64,000 nt of DNA from Pseudomonas brassicacearum (GCF_003732265.1 NZ_MOBK01000006.1:434001-498000), one strand, 5' to 3'. Counted from the stretch's first letter, positions 45,888 through 54,465 are shown. Numbers and translations: made by a program. Notes: generated by a model from the sequence alone, not told the origin.

Positions 45888-46810
45888 GCCGCTTATCAAT
45901 AGAAGCGAGCACGCCGTTGTGCCTGCTGCAGGATGCCGGTCGTTTTGGCGTGCGGCATCTGGGTGTGACCCAGGGCGGCGGGCTGGATTGGCGTTCGATG
46001 TCCTGGGCCAATTGGCTGTTGGGCAATGACCTGAATGCGCCGGTGATCGAAATCACCCTCGGCGGGTTCACCGTGGTGGCTGAAGATGATTGCGTGCTGG
46101 CGCTGGCTGGGGCGGATCTGGGAGCTCAAATCGACGGCCAGGTGCTGGCGCCATGGCGCAGTTTTCGGCTGCATAAAGGTCAGCGATTGCAATTCACCCA
46201 GCCGCTGCTCGGGGCTCGGGCTTATCTCGCGGCGCCGGGTGGATTTGAGGCGCCAAGCGTCTTGGGCAGTCGCTCGACCGTGGTCCGTGAGGAACTGGGC
46301 GGTCTGGATGGCCGGGGCCGGGCGTTGGCCAAAGGTGCGCAGCTGAGTTATGCCGGGAGTGCGTTGCTCCTGTTGCGGGAGTTACCGGCGGAACACCGCC
46401 CGGACTTCTCCGACGATTCGCCGCTGGATCTGGTGCTGGGCGCACAGATCGGCGAGTTCAGCGGGCAGAGTGCGTTCTACGCGTTCAACAGCGTGTGGAC
46501 CCTCGACAGCCGCGCGGACCGGATGGGGATCCGCTTGCTAGGCACGGCGTTGCAGTACCAGGGCAAACCGATGATTTCCGAGGGCATCCCGCTCGGCGCG
46601 GTGCAGGTGCCGCCGGACGGGCAGCCGATTGTGCTGCTCAATGATCGACAGACCATTGGCGGCTATCCGCGACTGGGGGCGTTGACGCCGCTGGCCCTGG
46701 CGCGGCTGGCGCAGTGCTTGCCGGGGGCGAAGGTGCGGTTGCGGCCGGTGGTGCAGGAGGTGGCGCATCGGCAGCAGGTCGAGTATCTGGGTAGGTTTTC
46801 AAATAGCTAA
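45884..46810 (+). CDS. pxpC: 5-oxoprolinase subunit C (KipA-like, carboxyltransferase-fold)
   Basis: A 308-residue member of the biotin-dependent-carboxyltransferase-fold (AHS2/KipA) family. LLQDAGRFGVRHLGVTQGG and ISEGIPLGAVQVPPDGQPI are split-typical motifs. It overlaps pxpB by ATGA, completing a three-subunit 5-oxoprolinase. A REP pair follows just after the stop. Confidence 0.9.
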   Translation: MSRLSIEASTPLCLLQDAGRFGVRHLGVTQGGGLDWRSMSWANWLLGNDLNAPVIEITLGGFTVVAEDDCVLALAGADLGAQIDGQVLAPWRSFRLHKGQRLQFTQPLLGARAYLAAPGGFEAPSVLGSRSTVVREELGGLDGRGRALAKGAQLSYAGSALLLLRELPAEHRPDFSDDSPLDLVLGAQIGEFSGQSAFYAFNSVWTLDSRADRMGIRLLGTALQYQGKPMISEGIPLGAVQVPPDGQPIVLLNDRQTIGGYPRLGALTPLALARLAQCLPGAKVRLRPVVQEVAHRQQVEYLGRFSNS

Positions 46811-46811
46811 A

Positions 46812-46910
46812 AACTTCGCGAGCAAGCCCGCTCCCACATTTGATCTCCAGTGGACACATACTTGTGTACGACAAAGATAAAGTGTGGGAGCGGGCTTGCT
46901 CGCGAAGAGG
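46812..46910. repeat. REP pair
   Basis: Inverted REP cores that begin 2 bp after the pxpC stop. The spacer contains GTGGACACATACTTGTGTACGAC, with a short dyad of its own. Confidence 0.9.
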
Positions 46911-46929
46911 CCATCACTGGCAGCGAAGA

Positions 46930-48108
46930 TTACTTGGAAAGAAACCGCATCCCTTCCTCCAACCCCCGAAGGGTCAGCGGATACATCTGGTCATCGATCA
47001 AGTCCCGCACAATATTGGTCGATGAGGTATAGCCCCACGTATCTTTCGGATACGGGTTGATCCAGATGAGTTTCTTGTACTTCTCCTTGAACCGCTGCAT
47101 CCACACATAACCGGCTTCTTCGTTCCAGTGCTCGACACTGCCGCCGGCCTGGGTGATTTCATAAGGCGCCATGGCGGCGTCACCAATGAAAATCACTTTG
47201 TAGTCGGCGCCGTACTTGTGCAGCAAGTCCTGGGTCGAAGTGCGCTCGGAGGTGCGACGCATGTTGTTTTTCCACACCGATTCATAAATGAAGTTGTGGA
47301 AGTAGAAATACTCAAGATGCTTGAACTCGGTCTTGCAGGCCGAGAACAATTCCTCGCAAATCTTCACATGCGCGTCCATCGAACCGCCAATGTCGAACAA
47401 CAGCAACAGCTTGACGGTGTTGCGCCGTTCCGGCCGCATCTGAATATTCAGCAAACCGGCATCTTTGGCGGTGTGGTCGATGGTGCCATCGATGTCCAGC
47501 TCTTCGGCGGCACCCTGACGGGCAAACTTGCGCAAGCGGCGCAGGGCCACCTTGATGTTGCGCGTGCCCAGTTCCACCGAATCGTCGAGGTTCTTGTACT
47601 CGCGCTGATCCCAGACTTTAACCGCCTTGCCCTGACGCTTGCCGGCATCGCCGACCCGAATGCCTTCCGGGTTGAAGCCGCCAGAGCCAAACGGGCTGGT
47701 ACCGCCGGTGCCGATCCACTTGTTGCCACCGGCATGGCGTTCTTTCTGTTCTTCAAGGCGCTTCTTGAACTCTTCGATCAGTTTATCCAGGCCGCCAAGG
47801 GACTGGATCGCCGCCCGTTCCTCGTCGGTCAGGGAACGTTCGAATTCCTTGCGCAACCAGTCTTCGGGAATCAGGGCCTGAAGGTGATCGTCGAGTTTCT
47901 CCAGGCCATTGAAGTAAGCCCCGAACGCCCGGTCGAACTTGTCGAAATGCTTTTCGTCCTTCACCAGAATCGCCCGGGACAAGTAGTAAAACTCGTCCAT
48001 GTCGGCGAAGGTCACGCGCTGTTTCAGCGCGTTGATCAGGTCGAGCAGCTCACGCACCGAGACCGGCACCTTGGCGGCGCGCATTTCATTGAACAGGTTG
48101 AGCAGCAT
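46930..48108 (-). CDS. VWA-domain (CoxE-like) protein
   Basis: A 392-residue protein with a helical N-terminal half and a C-terminal von Willebrand A domain. The MIDAS loop reads Asp239-Ile-Gly-Gly-Ser243, so the first Ser of the usual DxSxS is glycine. Twelve bp after the MoxR gene, it forms a MoxR/VWA pair. Such pairs remodel or insert metal in partner proteins. The client is unknown here. Confidence 0.85.
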   Translation of the reverse strand: MLLNLFNEMRAAKVPVSVRELLDLINALKQRVTFADMDEFYYLSRAILVKDEKHFDKFDRAFGAYFNGLEKLDDHLQALIPEDWLRKEFERSLTDEERAAIQSLGGLDKLIEEFKKRLEEQKERHAGGNKWIGTGGTSPFGSGGFNPEGIRVGDAGKRQGKAVKVWDQREYKNLDDSVELGTRNIKVALRRLRKFARQGAAEELDIDGTIDHTAKDAGLLNIQMRPERRNTVKLLLLFDIGGSMDAHVKICEELFSACKTEFKHLEYFYFHNFIYESVWKNNMRRTSERTSTQDLLHKYGADYKVIFIGDAAMAPYEITQAGGSVEHWNEEAGYVWMQRFKEKYKKLIWINPYPKDTWGYTSSTNIVRDLIDDQMYPLTLRGLEEGMRFLSK

Positions 48109-48120
48109 GGCATCAGCCTC

Positions 48121-48966
48121 TTAGCGGGTGCCGCGACGGCTCATGAACGCCAGGCGCTCAAGCAGTTGCACGTCCTGTTCATTCTTCACCAGCGCGCCGG
48201 CCAGCGGCGGAATGGCCTTGGTCGGATCGCGTTCGCGCAGCACCGCCTCGCCAATGTTGTCGGCCATCAGCAGCTTGAGCCAGTCCACCAGTTCGGAGGT
48301 CGATGGCTTTTTCTTCAGCCCCGGCACCTTGCGCACGTCGAAGAACACATCCAGCGCTTCGCTGACCAGGTCTTTCTTGATGTCCGGGTAGTGCACGTCG
48401 ACGATCTTTTGCAGCGTCGTGCGGTCCGGGAAGGCGATGTAGTGGAAGAAGCAGCGACGCAGGAAGGCGTCCGGCAGCTCTTTCTCGTTGTTGGAGGTAA
48501 TGATGATGATCGGACGCTTCTTGGCCTTGATGGTCTCGTCGATCTCGTAAACGTAGAACTCCATCTTGTCGAGTTCTTGCAACAAGTCGTTCGGGAACTC
48601 GATGTCGGCCTTGTCGATCTCGTCGATCAGCAGAATCACCCGCTCTTCGGATTCGAACGCTTCCCACAGCTTGCCCTTTTTCAGGTAGTTGCGAACGTCG
48701 TGGACCTTTTCCGTGCCCAGTTGCGAGTCACGCAGGCGGCTGACCGCGTCGTACTCGTACAGGCCCTGATGCGCCTTGGTGGTGGATTTGATGTGCCAGG
48801 TGATCAGCTTGGCGCCGAAGGACTCGGCCAGTTGCTCGGCCAGCATGGTCTTGCCCGTGCCCGGCTCGCCCTTGACCAGCAGCGGACGCTCCAGGGTAAT
48901 GGCGGCGTTGACCGCCAGCTTCAGGTCATCGGTGGCGACGTAGGCCTGGGTGCCTTCGAACTTCAT
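48121..48966 (-). CDS. MoxR-family AAA+ ATPase
   Basis: A 281-residue AAA+ ATPase. Walker A is GEPGTGKTMLAEQ, Walker B VILLIDEIDKAD, sensor 1 IIIITSNNEKELPDAF and the arginine-finger segment RRCFFHYIAFPD. It is upstream of and coupled with the CoxE-like VWA gene. It acts as a chaperone-type ATPase in the cytoplasm with that partner. Confidence 0.9.
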   Translation of the reverse strand: MKFEGTQAYVATDDLKLAVNAAITLERPLLVKGEPGTGKTMLAEQLAESFGAKLITWHIKSTTKAHQGLYEYDAVSRLRDSQLGTEKVHDVRNYLKKGKLWEAFESEERVILLIDEIDKADIEFPNDLLQELDKMEFYVYEIDETIKAKKRPIIIITSNNEKELPDAFLRRCFFHYIAFPDRTTLQKIVDVHYPDIKKDLVSEALDVFFDVRKVPGLKKKPSTSELVDWLKLLMADNIGEAVLRERDPTKAIPPLAGALVKNEQDVQLLERLAFMSRRGTR

Positions 48967-49104
48967 CTGCTAATCCTCGAACGGTGACGCCGACCTGAAC
49001 GGGGCAGGGCGGGACGCAATAATGGTGATGCCCGACTATACCGCGCTGCCCGGTCGACTGTGAACGCAGACGACTTATTCAGTCTCTGAATGGAGCGTCA
49101 CATC

Positions 49105-49160
49105 TTGACTCAGTCTCGGCGGCTGGCCAGTATTGAGCTATCGCCATATTGGCGATAGCT
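49105..49160 (+). promoter_or_regulatory. Promoter with overlapping perfect palindrome, TA-like operator
   Basis: TTGACT (49105-49110), 17 bp, then CAGTAT (49128-49133) form a plausible sigma-70 promoter. An 11-bp perfect inverted repeat, AGCTATCGCCA / TGGCGATAGCT with 3-bp loop TAT, occupies 49136-49160, just after the -10 and before the gene start at 49169. Placement fits autoregulation by the HTH protein of the operon. Confidence 0.6.
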
Positions 49161-49168
49161 TGCGGGGC

Positions 49169-49398
49169 ATGTCTACTAAATATCGATTTCGCGATACGTA
49201 CCGCATTCAGTTGGGCGAGAAGGATCATCCTCCGCCCCATGTCCACCTGACCGGTGGCGGGCTCGACGTGATGCTCAGCCTGGAAACCGTCGAAGTGATG
49301 GTCGGTAGGCCCCGCCGCTGATAATCAAGGAAGCGCTGGAATGGGTCAGGGCCAATCAAGTGCAATTGCTGGAGGATTGGAAACGATGTTACCCATGA
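49169..49398 (+). pseudogene. DUF4160 protein gene with a one-base frameshift
   Basis: The first frame encodes 50 residues (MSTKYRFRDTYRI..., HPPPHVHLTGGGLDV, VEVMVGRPRR) and stops at 49319-49321. The rest of a DUF4160 protein (PPLIIKEALEWV, QLLEDWKRCYP) continues in the neighbouring frame to 49398. One extra C in the CCCC run at 49310-49313 would join the two into one ORF of about 76 codons. DUF4160 often pairs with DUF2442 in small operons. Either a mutation, a variable tract or a sequencing error explains it. Confidence 0.75.
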
Positions 49399-49889
49399 AA
49401 CGACCACGGCTCGCGGCCGTACAGGCGTTGCCGGATAACCGCCTGGCGCTGACCTTTATCGATGGTCAGCGATTGACCCTGGATTTGAGTCGAGACTTGC
49501 GCACCTATACCGGATTGCGGCCATTGCTGGAGGTGGGTGCATTCGATGGTGCAGCGTTGGGGGACGATGGCTGGACTGTCGAGTGGCCTGAGCAGGATAT
49601 TCAGATCGGTGCCGACACTTTGTATCTGGATGCTCTCGCGCAAAATGCATCCGACGAAAATACCCGGATGTTCATTGAGTGGCGCGCTCGCACCGGCTTC
49701 TCGCTCAATCAAGCCGCAGAGGCGCTTGGGGTCAGCGCCCGCAGCATCACCCGATACAGCAGTGGCCGGGAAGCGGTGCCGCGATCATTGGCATTAGCCT
49801 GCCTGGGATGGGATTTTTTGCAGCAGCAATTGACGTCTACACGGGCGGCTGAAGAAACCGGTCGCTATACCGTCACACGCAAACCCTAA
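49395..49889 (+). CDS. DUF2442 protein with C-terminal helix-turn-helix (antitoxin-like)
   Basis: A 164-residue protein. Residues 1-85 form a DUF2442 domain (LALTFIDGQRLTLDLS, LRPLLEVGAFDGAAL). Residues 95-135 form an XRE-like helix-turn-helix (LNQAAEALGVSARSITRYSSG). ATG at 49395 overlaps the DUF4160 stop by ATGA; an ATG at 49386 is an alternative. Its HTH is the natural candidate to bind the palindrome at 49136-49160. Its stop overlaps the convergent DUF748 gene by 4 nt. Confidence 0.8.
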   Translation: MKRPRLAAVQALPDNRLALTFIDGQRLTLDLSRDLRTYTGLRPLLEVGAFDGAALGDDGWTVEWPEQDIQIGADTLYLDALAQNASDENTRMFIEWRARTGFSLNQAAEALGVSARSITRYSSGREAVPRSLALACLGWDFLQQQLTSTRAAEETGRYTVTRKP

Positions 49890-50962
49890 CCCGCCTCAGG
49901 CTTCGGCCGCTCATACCGGGCGTTGAACGCCTGGATGAAACCATTGCGCAAAATCTGCAAAAACGCCTGGAACGCGCTGATGTCCTGGCGATGCACGTTG
50001 CCGCTCAGTTCCACTCGGGTTGCGAACTGGTTTTTGCCCTGGTTTTTCAGCACGGTTTCGGAGCCGCCGACGATGGCCTCCCAGATGGAGCGGAAAATCC
50101 CTTTGTCCTTGTTTTCCACGTCTTGCTGCCAGTTGAACACGTCGACGTCCTTCAACAGCGGTTTGATGTAGCCCGTCAATCGGGCTTTTTTCGCTTGCGC
50201 TTCGATGACCACGTCGCCGTGGCCGGCGTTGAAGTCGAACTTGCCGTAGGCCGAGGCGAAGTCGTTCATGCGTTTGAGTTCGATGTCTTTGGCACGCAGG
50301 CGGAATTCAAAGTCTTCAAAGTTGCTTAAAGGATCGAATGTTGCAGTGGTTTCCAGCGGCGCATGCCCAAGCAGCAGGGCCTTGCCTTCGAAACGGGCGT
50401 CACGCTTGCCTTCTTTGTCGACCACGTTGGTCAGGTTGTAAATGCTGGCATTGACTTGTGTGGCGTTCATGTTCACGGGAGGTTTGGAATTGAAGTTGCG
50501 AAAACTGAGTTTGCCGTCATAGATCCGCACTTCGTCCAGCGTGAAAGGGGCCAACTTACTCAGTTGCGAGCGCCAGTCAGTGCCCTGACCGGTTTGCGAG
50601 TTTTGCTTGTTGGCGCCGCCGTCGACGAAGTTCACCTCCGGATTGAAGAATTGCACCCGCGCCACCACCGCATGGTCGTACCACAGCGAATGCCAGCTGA
50701 CGGAGAGATCGATCAGCGGCGCATTGACGAACGGCACCGGCACCTTGCCGTCGACCTTGACGATTTTCAGTCCGTTGATTTTGTAGGCGCCGCGCCACAG
50801 GGCCAGGTCCACATCGGTGACCTGGCCCCGGTAATCACCCATGTTCGCCAGTTTGTCGTTCAGGTAATCGCGCACCATGTAGGGCAGGGCGATGTGCAGG
50901 GCTATCAGCAACACAACGAGGCCGGCGAGGGTCCACAGGGGCCAGCTGTATCGACGCTTCAT
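49886..50962 (-). CDS. DUF748 (AsmA-like) membrane-anchored protein
   Basis: A 358-residue protein with an N-terminal membrane helix ([21 protein letters not shown], residues 8-28, here split from the following text) and a long periplasmic AsmA-like part. [17 protein letters not shown] and [18 protein letters not shown] are typical of DUF748 repeats. ATG at 50962 has GGAGAA upstream. A role in envelope lipid transport or outer-membrane upkeep is likely by family; no direct evidence here. Confidence 0.75.
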   Translation of the reverse strand: MKRRYSWPLWTLAGLVVLLIALHIALPYMVRDYLNDKLANMGDYRGQVTDVDLALWRGAYKINGLKIVKVDGKVPVPFVNAPLIDLSVSWHSLWYDHAVVARVQFFNPEVNFVDGGANKQNSQTGQGTDWRSQLSKLAPFTLDEVRIYDGKLSFRNFNSKPPVNMNATQVNASIYNLTNVVDKEGKRDARFEGKALLLGHAPLETTATFDPLSNFEDFEFRLRAKDIELKRMNDFASAYGKFDFNAGHGDVVIEAQAKKARLTGYIKPLLKDVDVFNWQQDVENKDKGIFRSIWEAIVGGSETVLKNQGKNQFATRVELSGNVHRQDISAFQAFLQILRNGFIQAFNARYERPKPEAG

Positions 50963-51089
50963 GATGGCAATTCTCCGGCGATGTAAAGCCATTGACTGCG
51001 CCTGCTTCAGGACGTTCGGTCGAACTGGACGACTACCGGCAACAGGCATACCTTTGTGGGCTTATTCAATGCTGTACAAGGACCCAGCC

Positions 51090-52064
51090 ATGAGCCGTAT
51101 TTTCGCTGACAACGCCCACTCCATCGGTAATACACCGCTGGTGCAGATCAACCGCATCGCCCCGCGCGGCGTGACCATCCTGGCCAAGATCGAAGGGCGC
51201 AACCCCGGTTATTCGGTCAAGTGCCGGATCGGCGCGAACATGATCTGGGACGCCGAAAGCACCGGCAAACTCAAGCCTGGCATGACCATTGTCGAACCGA
51301 CCTCGGGCAATACCGGGATCGGCCTGGCGTTTGTCGCCGCTGCCCGTGGTTACAAGTTGATGCTGACCATGCCGGCGTCCATGAGCATCGAACGTCGCAA
51401 AGTGCTCAAGGCACTGGGCGCCGAACTGGTGCTGACCGAGCCTGCCAAGGGCATGAAAGGCTCGATTGAAAAAGCCGGTGAAATTGTTGCCAGCGACCCG
51501 GCCAAGTACTTCATGCCGGCGCAGTTCGACAACCCGGCCAACCCGGCCATCCACGAAAAAACCACCGGTCCGGAAATCTGGAACGATACCGATGGTGCGG
51601 TCGATGTGCTGGTGGCGGGCGTTGGAACAGGTGGAACCATTACCGGCGTTTCGCGGTATATCAAGAATACCCAGGGCAAACCGATTATCTCGGTGGCCGT
51701 TGAGCCTGCGGGTTCTCCGGTGATCACCCAGGCCATCGCCGGTGAAGAAATCAAGCCGAGCCCGCACAAGATCCAGGGCATCGGTGCCGGATTTGTACCG
51801 AAAAACCTCGATCTGTCGATGGTTGATCGGGTCGAGTTGGTCACTGACGACGAGTCCAAGGCCATGGCCTTGCGCTTGATGCAGGAAGAAGGGATTTTGT
51901 GCGGTATCTCGTGTGGCGCGGCCATGGCTGTTGCTGTTCGCCTGGCGGAAACCCCGGAAATGCAGGGCAAGACCATCGTGGTGATCCTGCCGGACTCCGG
52001 CGAGCGCTACCTGTCGAGCATGCTGTTCAGCGATCTGTTCACCGAACAGGAGAACCAGCAATAA
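51090..52064 (+). CDS. cysK: Cysteine synthase A
   Basis: A 324-residue PLP enzyme making cysteine from O-acetylserine and sulfide. PLP lysine Lys44 lies in [22 protein letters not shown] is the substrate loop and [12 protein letters not shown] the phosphate loop. ATG at 51090 matches the family N-terminus. Possible read-through from divergent DUF748 promoter region is not relevant to start choice. A hairpin with weak T-tract follows. Confidence 0.92.
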   Translation: MSRIFADNAHSIGNTPLVQINRIAPRGVTILAKIEGRNPGYSVKCRIGANMIWDAESTGKLKPGMTIVEPTSGNTGIGLAFVAAARGYKLMLTMPASMSIERRKVLKALGAELVLTEPAKGMKGSIEKAGEIVASDPAKYFMPAQFDNPANPAIHEKTTGPEIWNDTDGAVDVLVAGVGTGGTITGVSRYIKNTQGKPIISVAVEPAGSPVITQAIAGEEIKPSPHKIQGIGAGFVPKNLDLSMVDRVELVTDDESKAMALRLMQEEGILCGISCGAAMAVAVRLAETPEMQGKTIVVILPDSGERYLSSMLFSDLFTEQENQQ

Positions 52065-52101
52065 GCGCGGCAGTGGACTGAGTATTCATTGATGAGTCGA
52101 C

Positions 52102-52124
52102 AGGGCTGAATTCAGGTCAGCCCT
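52102..52124 (+). terminator. Possible terminator after cysK
   Basis: AGGGCTGA / TCAGCCCT perfect 8-bp stem with a 7-base loop, then TGTTC; the T tract is poor, so termination is uncertain. Confidence 0.4.
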
Positions 52125-52284
52125 TGTTCAGGAACCTTATGTTAAGAAGTGCTTTGTTGCGCAATCCTTAATACTGAATGTTGTGTCAGGCGGGTTTTTC
52201 CCGAGGTCGGTAATGTTTATCATGGCCGACTGCCACGTCGGGTAAATGGCGTTGTGCGTGAGCCTTAATCTCAAGGAGTCGTTG

Positions 52285-53223
52285 ATGAGCTTTTCCTTTG
52301 CCGCGAAAGCGTCGGTGTTGTTGCTGTTTCTGGGCAGCACCCTCTATGTCCATTTGCGCGGCAAGGCGCGATTGCCGGTGTTACGGCAATTCGTCAATCA
52401 CTCGGCGCTGTTCGCGCCCTACAACGCCTTGATGTACCTGTTCTCCGGTGTCCCGTCCAAACCCTATCTGGATCGCAGCAAGTTTCCGGAACTGGACGTG
52501 CTCAAGGACAACTGGGAAGTTATCCGCGACGAAGCGATGCATTTGTTCGACGAGGGCTACATTCGCGCTGCCGAGAAGAATAACGACGCCGGTTTCGGTT
52601 CGTTCTTCAAGAAAGGCTGGAAGCGCTTTTACCTCAAGTGGTATGACAAGGCACTGCCCTCGGCAGAAGCCCTGTGCCCGAAGACCGTGGAACTGGTCAA
52701 CAGCATCCCCAACGTAAAGGGTGCGATGTTTGCGTTACTGCCAGGTGACAGCCACCTCAATCCGCACCGTGATCCGTTTGCCGGTTCCTTGCGTTATCAC
52801 CTGGGGCTGTCGACACCCAACTCCGATGATTGCCGCATCTTCGTTGACGGCCAGGTCTACGCCTGGCGCGATGGCGAAGACGTGATGTTCGATGAGACCT
52901 ACGTGCACTGGGTCAAGAACGAAACCGCGACAACCCGGGTAATTCTGTTCTGCGACATTGAGCGTCCGCTGAGTAATCGCATCATGACCCGCATCAACCG
53001 CTCGATCAGCGGTTGGCTCGGTCGTGCCACGGCCCCTCAAAACCTTGATGATGAGCGCGTGGGCGGGATTAACCGGGCGTATGCCTGGAGCAAGAATTCA
53101 AGCGACAGGGTCAGTGGTGTGGTTAAACGGTGGAAGCGTCGTCATCCCAAGGCCTACCGCGTACTGCGGCCGGTGTTGGCGGTGGTGGTGCTGACGTTGT
53201 TGGGGTATTGGTTGTTTGGCTGA
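52285..53223 (+). CDS. lpxO: Lipid A 2-hydroxylase, aspartyl/asparaginyl beta-hydroxylase family
   Basis: A 312-residue Fe(II)/2-oxoglutarate-dependent enzyme. It has an N-terminal membrane helix, HLNPHRDPFAGSLRYHLG with the first iron-binding His and Asp, and DETYVHWVKNET with the later His. The C-terminal helix is hydrophobic (VLAVVVLTLLGYWLF). Such enzymes add a 2-hydroxyl to lipid A acyl chains. ATG at 52285 follows AAGGAG. An intrinsic terminator follows. Confidence 0.88.
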   Translation: MSFSFAAKASVLLLFLGSTLYVHLRGKARLPVLRQFVNHSALFAPYNALMYLFSGVPSKPYLDRSKFPELDVLKDNWEVIRDEAMHLFDEGYIRAAEKNNDAGFGSFFKKGWKRFYLKWYDKALPSAEALCPKTVELVNSIPNVKGAMFALLPGDSHLNPHRDPFAGSLRYHLGLSTPNSDDCRIFVDGQVYAWRDGEDVMFDETYVHWVKNETATTRVILFCDIERPLSNRIMTRINRSISGWLGRATAPQNLDDERVGGINRAYAWSKNSSDRVSGVVKRWKRRHPKAYRVLRPVLAVVVLTLLGYWLFG

Positions 53224-53240
53224 GGCTTGTCAGGAAATGA

Positions 53241-53268
53241 AAAACCGCTCCTTGGAGCGGTTTTTTTT
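53241..53268 (+). terminator. Rho-independent terminator after lpxO
   Basis: AACCGCTCC-TT-GGAGCGGTT stem followed by an eight-T run, 18 bp after the lpxO stop. Its reverse complement would also serve the convergent small gene. Confidence 0.85.
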
Positions 53269-53276
53269 CGCCGTTT

Positions 53277-53438
53277 TCAAGGGCGCCCGGCGAGCAGGCT
53301 CGGTTCGTCGCCTTCGATCCCCGTCGCAATTATTTGCAGAATGCGCCGCTCACTGGCTGTCAGTTCGACAGCAACCTGCTTTCTTTCTGGTGAGGATGAG
53401 CGTTTTTTTGTGGGAGATTTCTTAATCAATTTACCCAT
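53277..53438 (-). CDS. 53-residue basic protein, unknown
   Basis: A 53-residue ORF starting MGKLIKKSPTKKRSSSPERK. The ATG at 53438 is preceded by GGAGGGAAG, a strong ribosome site; a TTG at 53477 overlapping the next gene's stop (TTGA) is an alternative. VELTASERRILQIIATG recalls the first part of a LuxR-type helix-turn-helix, but the rest of that domain is missing. It appears cotranscribed with the GNAT-like gene upstream. Function unknown. Confidence 0.45.
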   Translation of the reverse strand: MGKLIKKSPTKKRSSSPERKQVAVELTASERRILQIIATGIEGDEPSLLAGRP

Positions 53439-53473
53439 CTTCCCTCCGTCATTGGTCATATATTGAACAGATT

Positions 53474-54019
53474 TCAAGATACTAGGCTCTCTACGGCTTT
53501 GACAAGTCGACGTTCTGCATCGAAGTAAAAACCGAATTGTTGGTAAATGGAAATGGCACCTTTCAGTGGCTCCTGAACTTCGATGAACCTGCTGCCAATA
53601 ATTTTTGCGTACTGTTCAACGACCAATAGGGCCAATGGTGCAATACGTTTTTTCAGCGGATGGTCTTCCCCTGGTCTCCCCTCCAGCCTCACGATGCGGA
53701 TTCGTTGCCGACTATTGTTTGGATTTGAGAAACATAGCCCGCACAGCTCTGCTTCAAACCAGATCGCGAGATCCAGAGCCAAAGGCTCACTTGCTTTCCA
53801 TCCAGCTACTTCGTTCCATGCAAAGTGTGGATCCTGCCAACGCTCCCAGGCTTTCAGTGCCTGCACGTTGATCGCTTCAAAGCGTACCTTCGATAAATCG
53901 AGATCGGTTTGGCCAACCCGTTCAAGCTCATGTTGCAGTTGAGCAGTCTTGAGGCTTGCCAAAGTCCTGGCCCTTGATCTGTACAACTGATACCGCAGAC
54001 ACGTCCGTTCCCTTGGCAT
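53474..54019 (-). CDS. GNAT-like N-acetyltransferase domain protein
   Basis: A 181-residue protein. LALDLAIWFEAELCGLCFSN, KRIAPLALLVVEQYAKIIG and the terminal ISIYQQFGFYFD fit a divergent GNAT fold, with acetyl-CoA loop not well conserved. The N-terminal 55 residues are basic and helical, family unknown. The base composition is less GC-rich than most neighbours, which may point to transfer. Start ATG at 54019 has no good ribosome site; a GGAGGACAGGG run upstream serves an ATG in another frame. Confidence 0.6.
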   Translation of the reverse strand: MPRERTCLRYQLYRSRARTLASLKTAQLQHELERVGQTDLDLSKVRFEAINVQALKAWERWQDPHFAWNEVAGWKASEPLALDLAIWFEAELCGLCFSNPNNSRQRIRIVRLEGRPGEDHPLKKRIAPLALLVVEQYAKIIGSRFIEVQEPLKGAISIYQQFGFYFDAERRLVKAVESLVS

Positions 54020-54204
54020 GTGATCTCTTGCATTCCCTGTCCTCCCAACGCGGGCGATTCCCTTTCACCCAGAGTAAGCAGCACTTTTCCGAATGTCGTT
54101 ACTGGCCCTTTGTCCAAGTCATTGCAATCCATGTCACCCGCTGGTTATAGTCGGCCCACGGTGATTTCCACCCCACCGTCAACCTCATCAAAAAAGATCA
54201 GCCC

Positions 54205-54369
54205 ATGCCTGCATCCCTCATCAACGCGGTCGTCGATTCAGCGGTCAACGCTGGCGTCATGCCGTGCGGGAATCAGCAGCCTGCGCAGATCAGTCATTAC
54301 CCCCCACCTGTCCGTAGCACGCCGGTGTACGCAGTTGTATCACCGCCGGGCGTTGGCATTTCGGGCTGA
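54205..54369 (+). CDS. Possible 54-residue small protein
   Basis: A short ORF with Pro/Val-rich composition: MPASLINAVVDSAVNAGV, a PCGNQQPAQ segment and HYPPPVRSTPVY, ending GVGISG. No clear ribosome site precedes it. It resembles small hypothetical proteins I recall from related pseudomonads, but I cannot confirm that. It could also be a conserved non-coding element. Lies in the gap before the EamA transporter. Confidence 0.35.
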   Translation: MPASLINAVVDSAVNAGVMPCGNQQPAQISHYPPPVRSTPVYAVVSPPGVGISG

Positions 54370-54465
54370 TCAGCTTCTTTTTGCTGTTGCCCTTTGCCCG
54401 CCAGAAAAAACTACGGAATTTCAGCTTCGGCTGAGTTGGCTTTTGCCTGACTACAGGTGGCATTC

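Noticed and set aside
47128..48987. A 619-codon open frame on the + strand
   Set aside because: It is antisense to the VWA and MoxR genes, which have clear family motifs; the frame is open because of high GC third-position bias.
49305..49321. Programmed -1 frameshift in the DUF4160 gene
   Set aside because: There is no X-XXY-YYZ slippery heptamer; a one-base loss in the C run is simpler.
53854..54132. A 92-codon - strand frame with an internal ATG behind GGAGGACAGGG
   Set aside because: It overlaps the start of the GNAT-like gene in another frame and its protein (Cys-rich, no fold) looks random; the good ribosome site keeps it slightly open.
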